Below, one piece after another: positions 14,346 through 22,221 of a stretch of 25,009 nucleotides of DNA. The notes under the pieces were generated by a model, which was not told where the DNA came from, did no database searches, and saw nothing but the letters and a program-made list of their open reading frames with translations. Each line of letters opens with the position of its first letter. Position 1 is the first letter of the stretch. This stretch comes from JBBTRP01 sp038065125 (GTDB taxonomy: Bacteria; Patescibacteriota; Patescibacteriia; JACQRZ01). The translations under genes were made by a program, and so were the position numbers. The stretch is taken from NCBI GenBank assembly GCA_038065125.1, contig JBBTRP010000073.1, positions 1 to 25,009 of the forward strand, written 5' to 3'.

Positions 14346-14710
14346 TCTGGTGCTTTCTTTTTTTTTGATTTTTCTTTTTTTTCGTCCGACAACACGATCG
14401 TGATATGACACGAGTGCTTGTGAATCGGTGCGGCGCGACCGAATGCTCGCGGACGCCAGCGTTTTAACACCATACCTTTGTCAACGGTAATGGTTGCGAC
14501 TGCGAGCGCGTCCGGATCCAGATGAAAGTTATTCTGCGCATTCGCAATGGCGCTCTTCAGGGTCTTTTCAACCGGGGTACTGGCTGCCTTGGGAACAAAC
14601 TTGAGCGTATCCAGAGCCTTTCGAACAGAAAGACCCCGCACCAAATCCGCTACCAGGCGCACCTTGCGAGCCGACATTCTTACGTACCGAGTTTTTGCGC
14701 TGACGTTCAT
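14294..14710 (-). CDS. rplV: Large-subunit ribosomal protein L22 (uL22) with a repeat-derived tail
   Basis: 138 aa against a usual 110 or so. Residues 1-110 are a normal L22: TRYVRMSARKVRLVADLVRGL, then AIANAQNNF and the beta-hairpin region MVLKRWRPRAFGRAAPIHK that lines the exit tunnel, ending in HITIVLSD. After that comes a basic stretch (EKKEKSKKKKAPD) and a Ser/Asn/Gln/Lys tail (PKTQSSNKSQSSKKGL). The tail and the stop codon are encoded by an AT-rich interspersed repeat, so the repeat seems to have extended the gene. 8 nt after rpsS. Confidence 0.97.
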   Translation of the reverse strand: MNVSAKTRYVRMSARKVRLVADLVRGLSVRKALDTLKFVPKAASTPVEKTLKSAIANAQNNFHLDPDALAVATITVDKGMVLKRWRPRAFGRAAPIHKHSCHITIVLSDEKKEKSKKKKAPDPKTQSSNKSQSSKKGL

Positions 14711-14717
14711 ACGGTGT

Positions 14718-15056
14718 CTACTTCTTTGCCGGAGCGGCCGGAACGGCTTTCACGGCTGCAGATGCTTTTTGCGCAGCCGCCTGCTCCTGTTCTTTCTGTA
14801 TCTTTCCGCCATGCCGAACGAACTTGCGCGTGAGTGAAAACTCTCCCAGCTTGTGGCCGACCATATTCTCGACAACCGTCACGGGAAGGTGGAGCTTACC
14901 ATTGTGAACGCCAAACGTAAAGCCGACCATTTCCGGAATGATGGTTGAGTCGCGCGACCAAGTCTTGATCACCACCTTCTCTCCGATCTTCACCTTTGAA
15001 ATTTTCTTGAGAAGACGCTGGTCAACGTAGGGTCCTTTTTTGAGACTGCGAGACAT
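14718..15056 (-). CDS. rpsS: Small-subunit ribosomal protein S19 (uS19)
   Basis: 112 aa from the ATG at 15056 (MSRSLKKGPYVDQRLLKKI), 4 nt after the rplB stop; frame open further upstream is inside rplB and unlike S19. The signature WSRDSTIIPEMVGFTFGVHNGKLHLPV and GHKLGEFSLTRKFVRHGGK are clear. S19 is in the 30S head and pairs with S13 in subunit bridge B1a. An Ala/Lys-rich tail (EQEQAAAQKASAAVKAVPAAPAKK) of about 24 residues follows. Confidence 0.97.
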   Translation of the reverse strand: MSRSLKKGPYVDQRLLKKISKVKIGEKVVIKTWSRDSTIIPEMVGFTFGVHNGKLHLPVTVVENMVGHKLGEFSLTRKFVRHGGKIQKEQEQAAAQKASAAVKAVPAAPAKK

Positions 15057-15060
15057 ACGA

Positions 15061-15891
15061 TTATTTGCGGCGTTTGATGATAAAAATGCTCGAGGCTTTC
15101 TTCTTCTTGCGGGTGCGTACGCCAAGCGCAGGCCGTCCCGAGGGAGTTTTTGGATTTTTTAATCCAATCGGCTGGTTGCCTTCTCCTCCGCCATGCGGAT
15201 GATCGACCGGATTCATAGCCTTGCCGCGCACCGACGGACGCCATCCCTTATGGCGCATGCGTCCGGCTTTGCCGTAACGAACGTGGCGATGGTCCTGATT
15301 TCCGAGCTCGCCGATGGTTGCCATGCACGCGCTATTAAAAGACCGGATTTCTCCTGACGGAAGTTTAACCTGAGCGCGCTCTCCTTCAAGCGCCATGAGT
15401 CTCGCTCCCAGACCCGCGGACCGAATCAGCTTTGCGCCCTGTCCCGGAACGAGTTCAAGTGCATGGATCATGATGCCAACCGGGATTCCCTTGAGCGGGA
15501 AACGATTACCGACGCGAATCTCGCCGATTCCCTTCGATGACACGAGCTCGTCACCGATTTTTACTTCGCGCGGAGACAGAATATAGGATCGCTTCCCGGT
15601 CGGCTCCTCAAGAAGCGCCAATCGCGCAGATCGGTTTGGATCGTATTCGATCGCGATTACCTTTGCCGGCGTATCAAAATTTAACCGGCGGAAATCGACT
15701 TCGCGAATCATGCGTCGCGCCCCGCCGCCGCGATGACGGACGGTGATTTTTCCCTGGTTATTCCGTCCGCTTGAGCGCTTCTTCACAAAAATCAACTTTT
15801 TCTCGGGTTCTTTTTTTGTGAGATCGGAAAAATCCGCAACGCTTGACTTGCGCCGTCCCGGACTCGTTGGTTTGTAAATACGTACCGGCAT
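15061..15891 (-). CDS. rplB: Large-subunit ribosomal protein L2 (uL2)
   Basis: 276 aa, standard length. KRSSGRNNQGKITVRHRGGG, VIAIEYDPNRSARLALL, the KLPSGEIRSF strand and the signature VRGKAMNPVDHPHGGGEG near 220-237 are all present, including the conserved His equivalent to E. coli His229 near the peptidyl-transferase centre. L2 is needed for subunit association and peptidyl transfer. The C-terminus ends in TRKKKKASSIFIIKRRK. Confidence 0.98.
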   Translation of the reverse strand: MPVRIYKPTSPGRRKSSVADFSDLTKKEPEKKLIFVKKRSSGRNNQGKITVRHRGGGARRMIREVDFRRLNFDTPAKVIAIEYDPNRSARLALLEEPTGKRSYILSPREVKIGDELVSSKGIGEIRVGNRFPLKGIPVGIMIHALELVPGQGAKLIRSAGLGARLMALEGERAQVKLPSGEIRSFNSACMATIGELGNQDHRHVRYGKAGRMRHKGWRPSVRGKAMNPVDHPHGGGEGNQPIGLKNPKTPSGRPALGVRTRKKKKASSIFIIKRRK

Positions 15892-15896
15892 AGATG

Positions 15897-16322
15897 TTAA
15901 AATGATTCAAGCTGCTTTCCTTTTGGCACCGTGATTACTGCGCGCTTCCACACGCGCAAATGTCCCTTGATCTTACCGCGCCGCGTCCGCTCTCCCCCGC
16001 CGCGCAAAACATTTACCGACCGGGGCATAATGCCATAGATATTGAAAAACGCTTTTTTGATATCGAGCTTGTTTGCGGACCGATCGACTTCAAACACGTA
16101 CGCCGATGCCTCGCGTGAGAGCCGAAAGGTCTTTTCAGAAAGAATAGGCTTTTTGAGAATCACGTGATCGGCGACCGGATACGTTCGCGACGAGTGCCGC
16201 ATGACTGCCGGAGCCTCTGCCTTCTTTTCAGATGACGCCTCCTCCTTTGACACCAAGGCGGTTTGGGTTCCCCCTGACGTTTTCGCCTCGTCTTTTTCTG
16301 ATTTTTTTGCAAAGAGTGCCAT
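15897..16322 (-). CDS. rplW: Large-subunit ribosomal protein L23 (uL23) with an N-terminal extension
   Basis: 141 aa against about 95-100 usually. The first 45 residues (rich in Lys, Glu, Ser, Thr and Ala: FAKKSEKDEAKTSGG and on) are an unstructured extension; the L23 fold starts at HVILKKPILSEKTFRL and has YVFEVDRSANKLDIKKAF and the C-terminal strands GHLRVWKRAVITVPKG. L23 is the docking site for trigger factor and SRP at the tunnel exit. An internal ATG at codon 41 (MRHSS) could give a 101-aa form, but the upstream ATG lies 4 nt after rplD and has the T at -1 typical of this operon. Confidence 0.95.
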   Translation of the reverse strand: MALFAKKSEKDEAKTSGGTQTALVSKEEASSEKKAEAPAVMRHSSRTYPVADHVILKKPILSEKTFRLSREASAYVFEVDRSANKLDIKKAFFNIYGIMPRSVNVLRGGGERTRRGKIKGHLRVWKRAVITVPKGKQLESF

Positions 16323-16326
16323 AGGA

Positions 16327-17001
16327 TTATTTCGCCTTCAGGGCTTCGGTTACTTCGACAAGCGATTTGATCGGCATGACGAGCATGGTTGCCTTCAGGA
16401 GATCTTTTACATTCAGGCTGTGTGCTGGGATGGGCTGGAGAGACGCAATATTGCGAAAACTTTTCACCAGCATCTTCTCACCCTTGGGGAATACCAAGCC
16501 GATACGTGTTCGTTTCCCGGGTCTTGAGAGGGGAAGTTTTTTGAGAAATCCTGCCGCGCGCTTGGTGGTCGGCTTTTCGAATTCAAGTGAGTCGACCAGA
16601 AACAACGCGCCATCAGAAACTTTTTTTGAAAGCACCATGCACACCGCTTTTCTGCGGGCTTTTTTATTGATCTTAAGGCTGTACGACCGGTCGGTCCGCG
16701 GACCAAACACGACGCCGCCGCCTTTCCAAATCGGTGAGCGTATTGATCCGTGTCGCGCGCGACCCGTTCCCTTCTGTTTCCACGGCTTTCTGCCGCCGCC
16801 ACGCACTTCTCCGCGAGACTTGGTATGGGCAACCATCGGCCGCGCATTCGCCTCATGGGCAACGAGTGCAAGATGTACCACCCCCTCGTTGAGGGAGACA
16901 CCAAATATAGCCGGCGACAGTTCCTGTTGGGATACGACCGCACCTTCGGCGTTATATACGTCGAGGAGAATCTGTTTTTTCTTGAGTGGAGTTTTCGTCA
17001 T
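16327..17001 (-). CDS. rplD: Large-subunit ribosomal protein L4 (uL4)
   Basis: 224 aa from the ATG at 17001 (MTKTPLKKKQILLDVYN); a TTG four codons upstream is less likely. The rRNA-binding extended loop is visible: AHTKSRGEVRGGGRKPWKQKGTGRARHGS with RSPIWKGGGVVFGP, followed by the C-terminal Rossmann-like part. L4 reaches into the exit tunnel opposite L22; in E. coli it also represses the S10 operon, but no matching leader was identified with confidence here. It follows the rplC stop by 14 nt. Confidence 0.96.
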   Translation of the reverse strand: MTKTPLKKKQILLDVYNAEGAVVSQQELSPAIFGVSLNEGVVHLALVAHEANARPMVAHTKSRGEVRGGGRKPWKQKGTGRARHGSIRSPIWKGGGVVFGPRTDRSYSLKINKKARRKAVCMVLSKKVSDGALFLVDSLEFEKPTTKRAAGFLKKLPLSRPGKRTRIGLVFPKGEKMLVKSFRNIASLQPIPAHSLNVKDLLKATMLVMPIKSLVEVTEALKAK

Positions 17002-17015
17002 ACGGTCGAACAAAA

Positions 17016-17777
17016 TTACGCGACTGATTGTGCGGGTGACTCATCCGCCTTCTGCGTTCCTGCATCGAGAGAGGTATCCGTCTCCTTCGCTTGAGGACCG
17101 ATGTTTTCCTCTGATTTCGATTCTGATTTTTCTGCCTTTTTAAACTTCATCTCCCCCGCTCCCGTGACAATAACAAGGCTATTCGGGCTTCCGGGAAGCG
17201 CGCCGTTAAGCCACAGTTCTCCGAGAGAGGCGTCAACTTTGATAACGACCAAATCTTTGACCGTCACGCGCTCTCCGCCCATACGCCCGGCCATACGCAC
17301 TCCTTTAAACACGTGCTGGTTGCCGCCGGCTCCGATAGAGCCAGGCATACGCTCCTGGTCCTTATGGCCGTGACTTGGCGGATGGCCATGAAAGTGATGT
17401 CGTTTTACCACACCCGCAAATCCCTTGCCCTTTGAGGTGCCCACCACGTCAACGTGGTCGCCCGCGGCAAAGGAAGAAAGATCGAGAAGATCCCCGCGCT
17501 CGATGCCGTCAACCGACTCGAGGCGAGCTTCTTTGAGATGAGCAAACACCTGAGCACCCGACTCCTTCACGAGGTTCTTGAGGTGTCCGCGAAGCGCACG
17601 GCTCCCCCGCTTCTTTTCCCCACAACCGATTTGCACGGCATTATACCCGTCATGCCCGACAGTTTTGACCTGGGTCACCACACAGGGACCAACGCGAAGA
17701 ACGGTGACCGGAGTGTGAAACCCTTTGTCATCGTACACTTGCGTCATGGACCGTTTTATGCCCAACAGGTATTTCAT
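17016..17777 (-). CDS. rplC: Large-subunit ribosomal protein L3 (uL3) with an acidic tail
   Basis: 253 aa from the ATG at 17777 (MKYLLGIKRSMTQVYDD). The frame is open to 17939 but the extra 54 residues resemble nothing in L3. Core features: VTVLRVGPCVVTQVKT, GTSKGKGFAGVVKRHHF, HGHKDQERMPGSIG, VFKGVRMAGRMGGERVTV and the C-terminal GELWLNGALPGSPNSLVIV. The last 40 residues are an acidic Glu/Lys/Ser/Asp/Ala tail absent from usual L3 (about 209 aa). L3 starts 50S assembly near the peptidyl-transferase centre. The 405-bp gap before it, with a candidate promoter at 17901-17874, suggests rplC onward can be transcribed separately from rpsJ. Confidence 0.96.
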   Translation of the reverse strand: MKYLLGIKRSMTQVYDDKGFHTPVTVLRVGPCVVTQVKTVGHDGYNAVQIGCGEKKRGSRALRGHLKNLVKESGAQVFAHLKEARLESVDGIERGDLLDLSSFAAGDHVDVVGTSKGKGFAGVVKRHHFHGHPPSHGHKDQERMPGSIGAGGNQHVFKGVRMAGRMGGERVTVKDLVVIKVDASLGELWLNGALPGSPNSLVIVTGAGEMKFKKAEKSESKSEENIGPQAKETDTSLDAGTQKADESPAQSVA

Positions 17778-17873
17778 AGTCTTTTTATTCTCTTTTCTTT
17801 TCTTTAAGAAAAAACCGAGAAGCGTATCAGTGCCCTCCCGGCTTTTTGGGGAAAGAACCAACAGATTCGTGTA

Positions 17874-17901
17874 GGTATAGGGCGCTCCAGGGATTTTGCA
17901 A
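17874..17901 (-). promoter_or_regulatory. Candidate internal promoter for rplC and downstream genes
   Basis: Minus strand TTGCAA (17901-17896), 16-nt spacer, TATACC (17879-17874); both boxes match 4 of 6 consensus bases. The predicted start would leave a leader of about 90 nt before rplC. Confidence 0.35.
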
Positions 17902-17941
17902 CGTCTCCTCGCAGTTCTTGAGTAGGTGGCGTTGAGCACTT

Positions 17942-17995
17942 CCCTGCCCGCGTTTCGCGTCTCGTGATGGCACGGGGCGCAAAATGCGGGCGGGG
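17942..17995. repeat. GC-rich inverted repeat upstream of rplC
   Basis: CCCTGCCCGC (17942-17951) pairs with GCGGGCGGGG (17986-17995): ten pairs with one T-G wobble, extended by GTTT/AAAT pairing inside. The loop is about 30 nt. No U tract follows on the minus strand, so it is not an intrinsic terminator for rpsJ; a leader structure is more likely. Confidence 0.55.
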
Positions 17996-18023
17996 TTATT
18001 CAATCACCCTCTCCGGAACTTTT

Positions 18024-18185
18024 TAGACCTCTTGCACAATAACTCTTCCTACTGCAATTATGCTCTTTCGGCTGCAAACAATTCACCGCTCGTCAATGAA
18101 TACGCCGTATTCATTTCCTCACGCTTCATTGTTTTCGCTCGAAAGATCATAATTTCGCTACGGAAGTTATTGTGCAAGAGGTCTA
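18024..18185. mobile_element. 162-bp palindromic MITE-like element between rpsJ and rplC
   Basis: The ends are perfect 21-bp inverted repeats (18024-18044 and 18165-18185; core GACCTCTTGCACAATAACT). Homology between arms continues inwards with few mismatches (CTTTCGGCTGCAAACAAT opposite CTTTCGAGCGAAAACAAT), and the centre AATGAATACG-C-CGTATTCATT is a perfect palindrome, so the whole element is one imperfect palindrome. Flanking TA dinucleotides on both sides could be a TA target duplication (as for IS630/mariner-type elements) and no transposase is inside: a non-autonomous element. The rpsJ stop codon TAG (18185-18183) is formed by its end. In RNA it would fold into a long hairpin. Confidence 0.85.
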
Positions 18186-18542
18186 TAACATTTTTATCTC
18201 AAGATCGACGCCAGCCGGAAGTGTGAGGTTGGTCAGCACGTCCGTGGTCTTGGTGGTCGGCTCGATGATGTCAATGAGTCTTTTATGGATTCGCATCTCA
18301 AACTGATCCCGGCTGTTCTTGTGGACAAAGGTCGATTTCAGTACCGTGTACTTTCTCTTTTCGGTCGGAAGCGGAATCGGCCCTTGTGCAACCGCGCCGC
18401 TTCTCACAACCGCTTCGATGATGCTTGCGGCGGACTGATCGATGATCTTGTGATCGTACGCGCGAAGCTTAATGCGAATACGCGGCTTCTCTGTTTCCGC
18501 CACAGCGGTTTTTCCTGATTTTGTCTTTGCGGGAGCAGTCAT
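18183..18542 (-). CDS. rpsJ: Small-subunit ribosomal protein S10 (uS10)
   Basis: 119 aa; the S10 core starts at about residue 20 (RIRIKLRAYDHKIIDQSAASIIEAV) after an N-terminal Lys/Thr/Ala extension, and contains GPIPLPTEKRKYTVLKSTFVHKNSRDQFEMRIHKR, the S10 signature, ending LPAGVDLEIKML. S10 (NusE) works in the 30S head and in NusB antitermination. In place after tuf (33-nt gap). The stop codon TAG is the terminal base triplet of the palindromic element, so the element joined exactly at the gene end. No Shine-Dalgarno site, and C at -1: the only ribosomal protein gene here without T at -1. Confidence 0.97.
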   Translation of the reverse strand: MTAPAKTKSGKTAVAETEKPRIRIKLRAYDHKIIDQSAASIIEAVVRSGAVAQGPIPLPTEKRKYTVLKSTFVHKNSRDQFEMRIHKRLIDIIEPTTKTTDVLTNLTLPAGVDLEIKML

Positions 18543-18575
18543 GGCTGGTAAAGAACGGTATCGTTTGAGGAGGGC

Positions 18576-19766
18576 TTACTTGATAATTTTGACGACTACG
18601 CCTGCGCCGACCGTCAGTCCTCCTTCGCGAATTGCGAAGCGCTGCTTTTCCTCAAGGGCGACCGGGGAGATGAGCTTCACGATCAAATTGACCGTATCAC
18701 CCGGCATGACCATCTCGGTGCCTGCAGGAAGGGTGATATCGCCCGTCACGTCGGTGGTGCGGATGTAGAACTGCGGTTTGTATCCCTTGAAAAACGGCTT
18801 GTGGCGGCCCCCTTCTTCTTTGGACAGAATATACACCTCTGCTTCGAATTCGGTGTGCGGAGTGACCGTTCCCGGCTTTGCAAGGACCTGGCCACGCTCA
18901 ACATCGTCTTTCTTTGTTCCGCGCAAAAGGAGTCCGGCATTGTCACCGGCGCGCCCCTCGTCAAGCTGTTTGTTGAACATCTCAATGCCGGTCACGACCG
19001 TTTTTGTCGTGTCACGAAGCCCGATGATCTCCACTTCTTCGTTGACGTGGACCGTTCCACGCTCGACTCTACCCGTGACGACCGTTCCACGGCCTTCGAT
19101 GGAGAAAATATCTTCAATCGGCATGAGGAATGGCTTGTCGGTCTCGCGAACCGGCTCGGGAATGTGCTCGTCCAGCGCTTTGATGAGATCAAGGATCGGC
19201 TTTGCAAACTCATCGTTGGAGGGATTCTCGAGCGCCTTAAGCGCAGAACCGCGGATGATCGGGGTTGTGTCGCCGGGAAACTCGTATTTTTTCAACAGAT
19301 CGCGAACCTCTTCCTCGACGAGGTCGATGAGCTCGGTGTCAGACACCATGTCAACTTTGTTCAAAAATACCACGATATACGGAACACCCACCTGACGAGC
19401 CAAGAGGATGTGCTCGCGCGTCTGAGGCATGGGGCCGTCGGTTGCGGAAACAACCAAAATCGCACCGTCCATTTGCGCGGCGCCGGTAATCATGTTCTTG
19501 ATGTAGTCAGCGTGACCCGGACAGTCGACGTGCGCGTAGTGGCGCGTCTCGCTCTGGTATTCGACGTGCGCGGTGTTGATGGTAATGCCGCGTGCCTTTT
19601 CTTCCGGAGCGGCGTCGATCTGGTCGACCGACTTGTCCTGCGCGATAAATCCGTGCGCTCCCAACACCTTCAAAATGGAGGCGGTGAGGGTTGTTTTTCC
19701 GTGGTCAACGTGTCCGATCGTGCCGACGTTGACGTGTGGTTTTGTTCTCTCAAATTTTTCTGCCAT
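18576..19766 (-). CDS. tuf: Elongation factor Tu
   Basis: 396 aa, standard length. GTPase motifs: G1 GHVDHGKT at about 19-26, switch I RGITINTAHVEY, G3 DCPGH at about 81-85, G4 NKVD at about 136-139, G5 SALKAL; domains II and III follow (GRGTVVTGRVERG, GDNAGLLLRG, RTTDVTGDITLP). EF-Tu brings aminoacyl-tRNA to the ribosome. Upstream, GGGGA about 7 nt before ATGG is a possible weak Shine-Dalgarno site. A consensus TTGACA (19831-19826) overlaps the stop of the 97-aa gene, but no good -10 follows (TGCATT at 17 nt), so an internal promoter is uncertain. Confidence 0.98.
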   Translation of the reverse strand: MAEKFERTKPHVNVGTIGHVDHGKTTLTASILKVLGAHGFIAQDKSVDQIDAAPEEKARGITINTAHVEYQSETRHYAHVDCPGHADYIKNMITGAAQMDGAILVVSATDGPMPQTREHILLARQVGVPYIVVFLNKVDMVSDTELIDLVEEEVRDLLKKYEFPGDTTPIIRGSALKALENPSNDEFAKPILDLIKALDEHIPEPVRETDKPFLMPIEDIFSIEGRGTVVTGRVERGTVHVNEEVEIIGLRDTTKTVVTGIEMFNKQLDEGRAGDNAGLLLRGTKKDDVERGQVLAKPGTVTPHTEFEAEVYILSKEEGGRHKPFFKGYKPQFYIRTTDVTGDITLPAGTEMVMPGDTVNLIVKLISPVALEEKQRFAIREGGLTVGAGVVVKIIK

Positions 19767-19827
19767 ACGTTTGTCCCCGTAATCCTTTTAAATGTAAGAA
19801 AAAATGCAAAGTGTAGGCTGGGTACTG

Positions 19828-20121
19828 TCAATAAAGACCTGTGCTTTTTAACGCAGTGCCCTCCAGTGTAGCACGGCCGAAATCCGTGTCAATAGAAGCA
19901 GACTGAGATGCCGCGCGCTCCAGTGCGTCATCGATTTTCCGATTGATCGCCTCGCCCGGCTCAACGTTTGTCAAGCGATTCTGTGACATACCCCGCTCAA
20001 CGAGAGGTAAAACGGCATCCAGATCCGCAATGATAAGGGTTCGGCCCTCATGGAGAAGCGTGGAACTCATACCCGTCGACGCGGTGAAGTCAAGTATCTT
20101 TTTCAGAAAAGGGATGTCCAT
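19828..20121 (-). CDS. Orphan 97-aa protein between fusA and tuf
   Basis: 97 aa, beginning MDIPFLKKILDFTASTGM 8 nt after the fusA stop and ending 61 nt before tuf. No family recognised, no signal peptide, membrane segment or metal motif. The first half looks structured (STLLHEGRTLIIADLDAVLPLVERGM: a strand-helix pattern), the second half is polar and helical (EAINRKIDDALERAASQSAS). Codon use resembles its neighbours and the spacing fits an operon gene, so I think it is real. In the canonical str operon fusA and tuf are adjacent, so this is an insertion of a gene into one of the most conserved operons. Confidence 0.68.
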   Translation of the reverse strand: MDIPFLKKILDFTASTGMSSTLLHEGRTLIIADLDAVLPLVERGMSQNRLTNVEPGEAINRKIDDALERAASQSASIDTDFGRATLEGTALKSTGLY

Positions 20122-20129
20122 GGTTTCTG

Positions 20130-22208
20130 CTACTTTTTTGCGTCGGCCGTGAGTGACTCGACAATGTTTCGCGGCACCTGAGAGTACTGCAAAAACTCCA
20201 TGCTGTAGCTCGCGCGGCCTTGAGTCATTGATCGCAGCTGGGTTGCGTATCCGAACATTTCCGCAAGCGGGACGATTGAGTGGATCACTTTTACGCCGGT
20301 CCGATCGGTCATATCCTGCACCTGTCCACGCTTTGAGTTGAGGTCTCCGATGACCTCACCCATAAACTGCTCAGGTGTGACCACCTCGACCTTCATCACC
20401 GGTTCAAGTAGTGCAAGGCCGGCTTTTTTCGCAGCCTCCTGAAAGGCGAAAGATCCGGCGAGCTTAAATGCAGCTTCGGACGAGTCAACCTCATGGAATG
20501 AGCCATCAAAAACCGTCGCCTTCACGTCAATGAGTGGATAGCCGGCAAGAACGCCGCGGGCGATGGCTTCTTTGACTCCTTTTTGAATGGCGGGAATATA
20601 CTCGCGGGGAATGGCACCGCCCTTGACCTCGTCTTCAAATTCGAATCCGACACCACGCTCCGCGGGCTCGATGCGCAACCAACAGTGGCCATACTGTCCG
20701 CGCCCGCCCGACTGACGAATGTACTTGCCTTCGCCCTCGGCCGACTTGGTAATCGTTTCTTTGTAGGCAACCTGCGGGCGACCGACGTTTGCCTCGACTT
20801 TGAACTCGCGCTTCATGCGATCAACGATGATCTCAAGATGCAACTCGCCCATTCCGGAAATGATAGTTTGCAGCGTCTCTTCGTCTGTGCGCACACGAAA
20901 AGTCGGATCTTCTTCGGAAAGTTTTGACATCGCGATACCCATGCGCTCCTGATCTCCTTTTGTTTTTGGTTCGATCGCGACGGAGATGACCGGCTCCGGG
21001 AAGGTGATAGACTCCAACACGATCGGATGGTCCTCGTCGCAGAGCGTGTCTCCGGTAAATGTTTTTTTCAAACCTACTGCCGCGCCGATCTCGCCGGCAA
21101 AAATTTCAGGTACATCTTCGCGGTCGTTTGCGTGCATGCGCACGATTCTGCCGACGCGTTCACGCTCTCCCGTGGTCGTATTGAGCACATACGAACCGGC
21201 TTTGAGCGTTCCGGAGTAGACTCGAAAAAAACAGAGCTTACCGATAAATGGATCAGCGGCGATTTTAAACGCAAGCGCCGCAAGGGGAACGTCGTCTTTT
21301 GTCTCGCGTGTGATTGCCGTTTCCGCGTCGCGCGGATGAAATCCGGTCACCGGCGGTATATCCAGCGGTGACGGAAGGTAGTCGTTGACCGCATCCAACA
21401 GGTACTGCACACCCTTGTTTTTAAGCGCGCTGCCACACAGCACCGGAATCACCGATTGGCTGATGCAGGCTTTTCGCAAAACCCGCTTGAGATCGGCAAG
21501 CGGGATCTCTCCGCCCGCAAGATAGGTGTTCATGAGCTCTTCGTCGTTTTCGATAATCGCCTCGATGAGCGCATGGCGATAGTGGTTAACCTTCTCCTGG
21601 AGATCGGGGGGAACGTCTGTTTCTTCGATTTTTGTACCCAGCTCATCCTGGTAAAGGTACGCCCTCTGAGTGAGGAGATCGACCATTCCCTTGAAATTCT
21701 CTTCTGTCCCAATCGGCAGCTGCAGCGGGAATGCGCGTTTGGTGAGTCGCTCATGGATAGAGTCGAGATCTTTATAAAAATCCGCTCCCATGCGATCGAG
21801 CTTGTTGATAAAACAAATTCGCGGGACGTTATATTTGTCCGCCTGGTGCCAGACGGTCTCTGACTGCGGCTCTACACCCGCAACACCGTCAAAAACAACA
21901 ACACCACCATCAAGCACCCGAAGTGAACGCTGGACCTCCACAGTAAAGTCGATGTGGCCGGGCGTGTCGATGATGTTAAATCGATAGCCTTTCCAAAAAC
22001 AAGTGGTTGCGGCTGCCGTGATCGTGATGCCGCGCTCCTGTTCCTGCTCCATCCAGTCCATAGTCGCCGCGCCCTCATGGACCTCCCCGATCTTATGTTT
22101 TTTTCCGGTATAAAAGAGAATGCGCTCGGTAACGGTCGTCTTTCCGGCGTCAATATGCGCAATGACTCCAAAGTTACGTGTTTTTTCAAGAGTATAGTCG
22201 CGGGGCAT
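20130..22208 (-). CDS. fusA: Elongation factor G
   Basis: 692 aa from the ATG at 22208 (MPRDYTLEKTRNFGVIAHIDAGKTT); a TTG six codons upstream falls in the AT-rich repeat and is unlikely. G motifs: AHIDAGKTT at about 17-25, switch I RGITITAAATTC, DTPGHIDF, NKLDRMGADF, CGSALKNKG. Domains II to V follow, with domain IV containing GRGQYGHCW and the tip region and domain V RGQVQDM. EF-G drives translocation, and with RRF recycling. Between rpsG and the 97-aa orphan in the str order; the gap to rpsG is a repeat. Confidence 0.98.
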   Translation of the reverse strand: MPRDYTLEKTRNFGVIAHIDAGKTTVTERILFYTGKKHKIGEVHEGAATMDWMEQEQERGITITAAATTCFWKGYRFNIIDTPGHIDFTVEVQRSLRVLDGGVVVFDGVAGVEPQSETVWHQADKYNVPRICFINKLDRMGADFYKDLDSIHERLTKRAFPLQLPIGTEENFKGMVDLLTQRAYLYQDELGTKIEETDVPPDLQEKVNHYRHALIEAIIENDEELMNTYLAGGEIPLADLKRVLRKACISQSVIPVLCGSALKNKGVQYLLDAVNDYLPSPLDIPPVTGFHPRDAETAITRETKDDVPLAALAFKIAADPFIGKLCFFRVYSGTLKAGSYVLNTTTGERERVGRIVRMHANDREDVPEIFAGEIGAAVGLKKTFTGDTLCDEDHPIVLESITFPEPVISVAIEPKTKGDQERMGIAMSKLSEEDPTFRVRTDEETLQTIISGMGELHLEIIVDRMKREFKVEANVGRPQVAYKETITKSAEGEGKYIRQSGGRGQYGHCWLRIEPAERGVGFEFEDEVKGGAIPREYIPAIQKGVKEAIARGVLAGYPLIDVKATVFDGSFHEVDSSEAAFKLAGSFAFQEAAKKAGLALLEPVMKVEVVTPEQFMGEVIGDLNSKRGQVQDMTDRTGVKVIHSIVPLAEMFGYATQLRSMTQGRASYSMEFLQYSQVPRNIVESLTADAKK

Positions 22209-22221
22209 AACGAGGGTAAGC

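Larger units (their letters stand above)
17778..18023 (-). promoter_or_regulatory. Non-coding leader region upstream of rplC
   Basis: With the palindromic element this makes up the only gene-free stretch longer than 300 bp. I see no gene in it. It holds a candidate promoter (17901-17874), a GC-rich inverted repeat (17942-17995), and a purine-rich run AAAGAAAAGAAAAGAGAA just before the rplC start. A structured, autoregulated S10-type leader is possible but is not shown by the sequence. Confidence 0.45.

Noticed and set aside
15057..15125. 23-codon N-terminal extension of S19
   Set aside because: Falls within rplB; S19 proteins begin MSRSLKKGP.
17016..17777. Missing Gln in the L3 GSIG loop as a lost PrmB methylation site
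   Set aside because: Many bacterial L3 proteins lack Gln there, so it is not unusual.
17778..17939. 54-codon N-terminal extension of L3
   Set aside because: Open frame only; the L3 family starts at MKYLLGIKRSM and the extension looks like leader DNA.
18801..19871. 356-codon open frame antisense to tuf
   Set aside because: It is the shadow of the EF-Tu coding sequence on the other strand, with no family features of its own.
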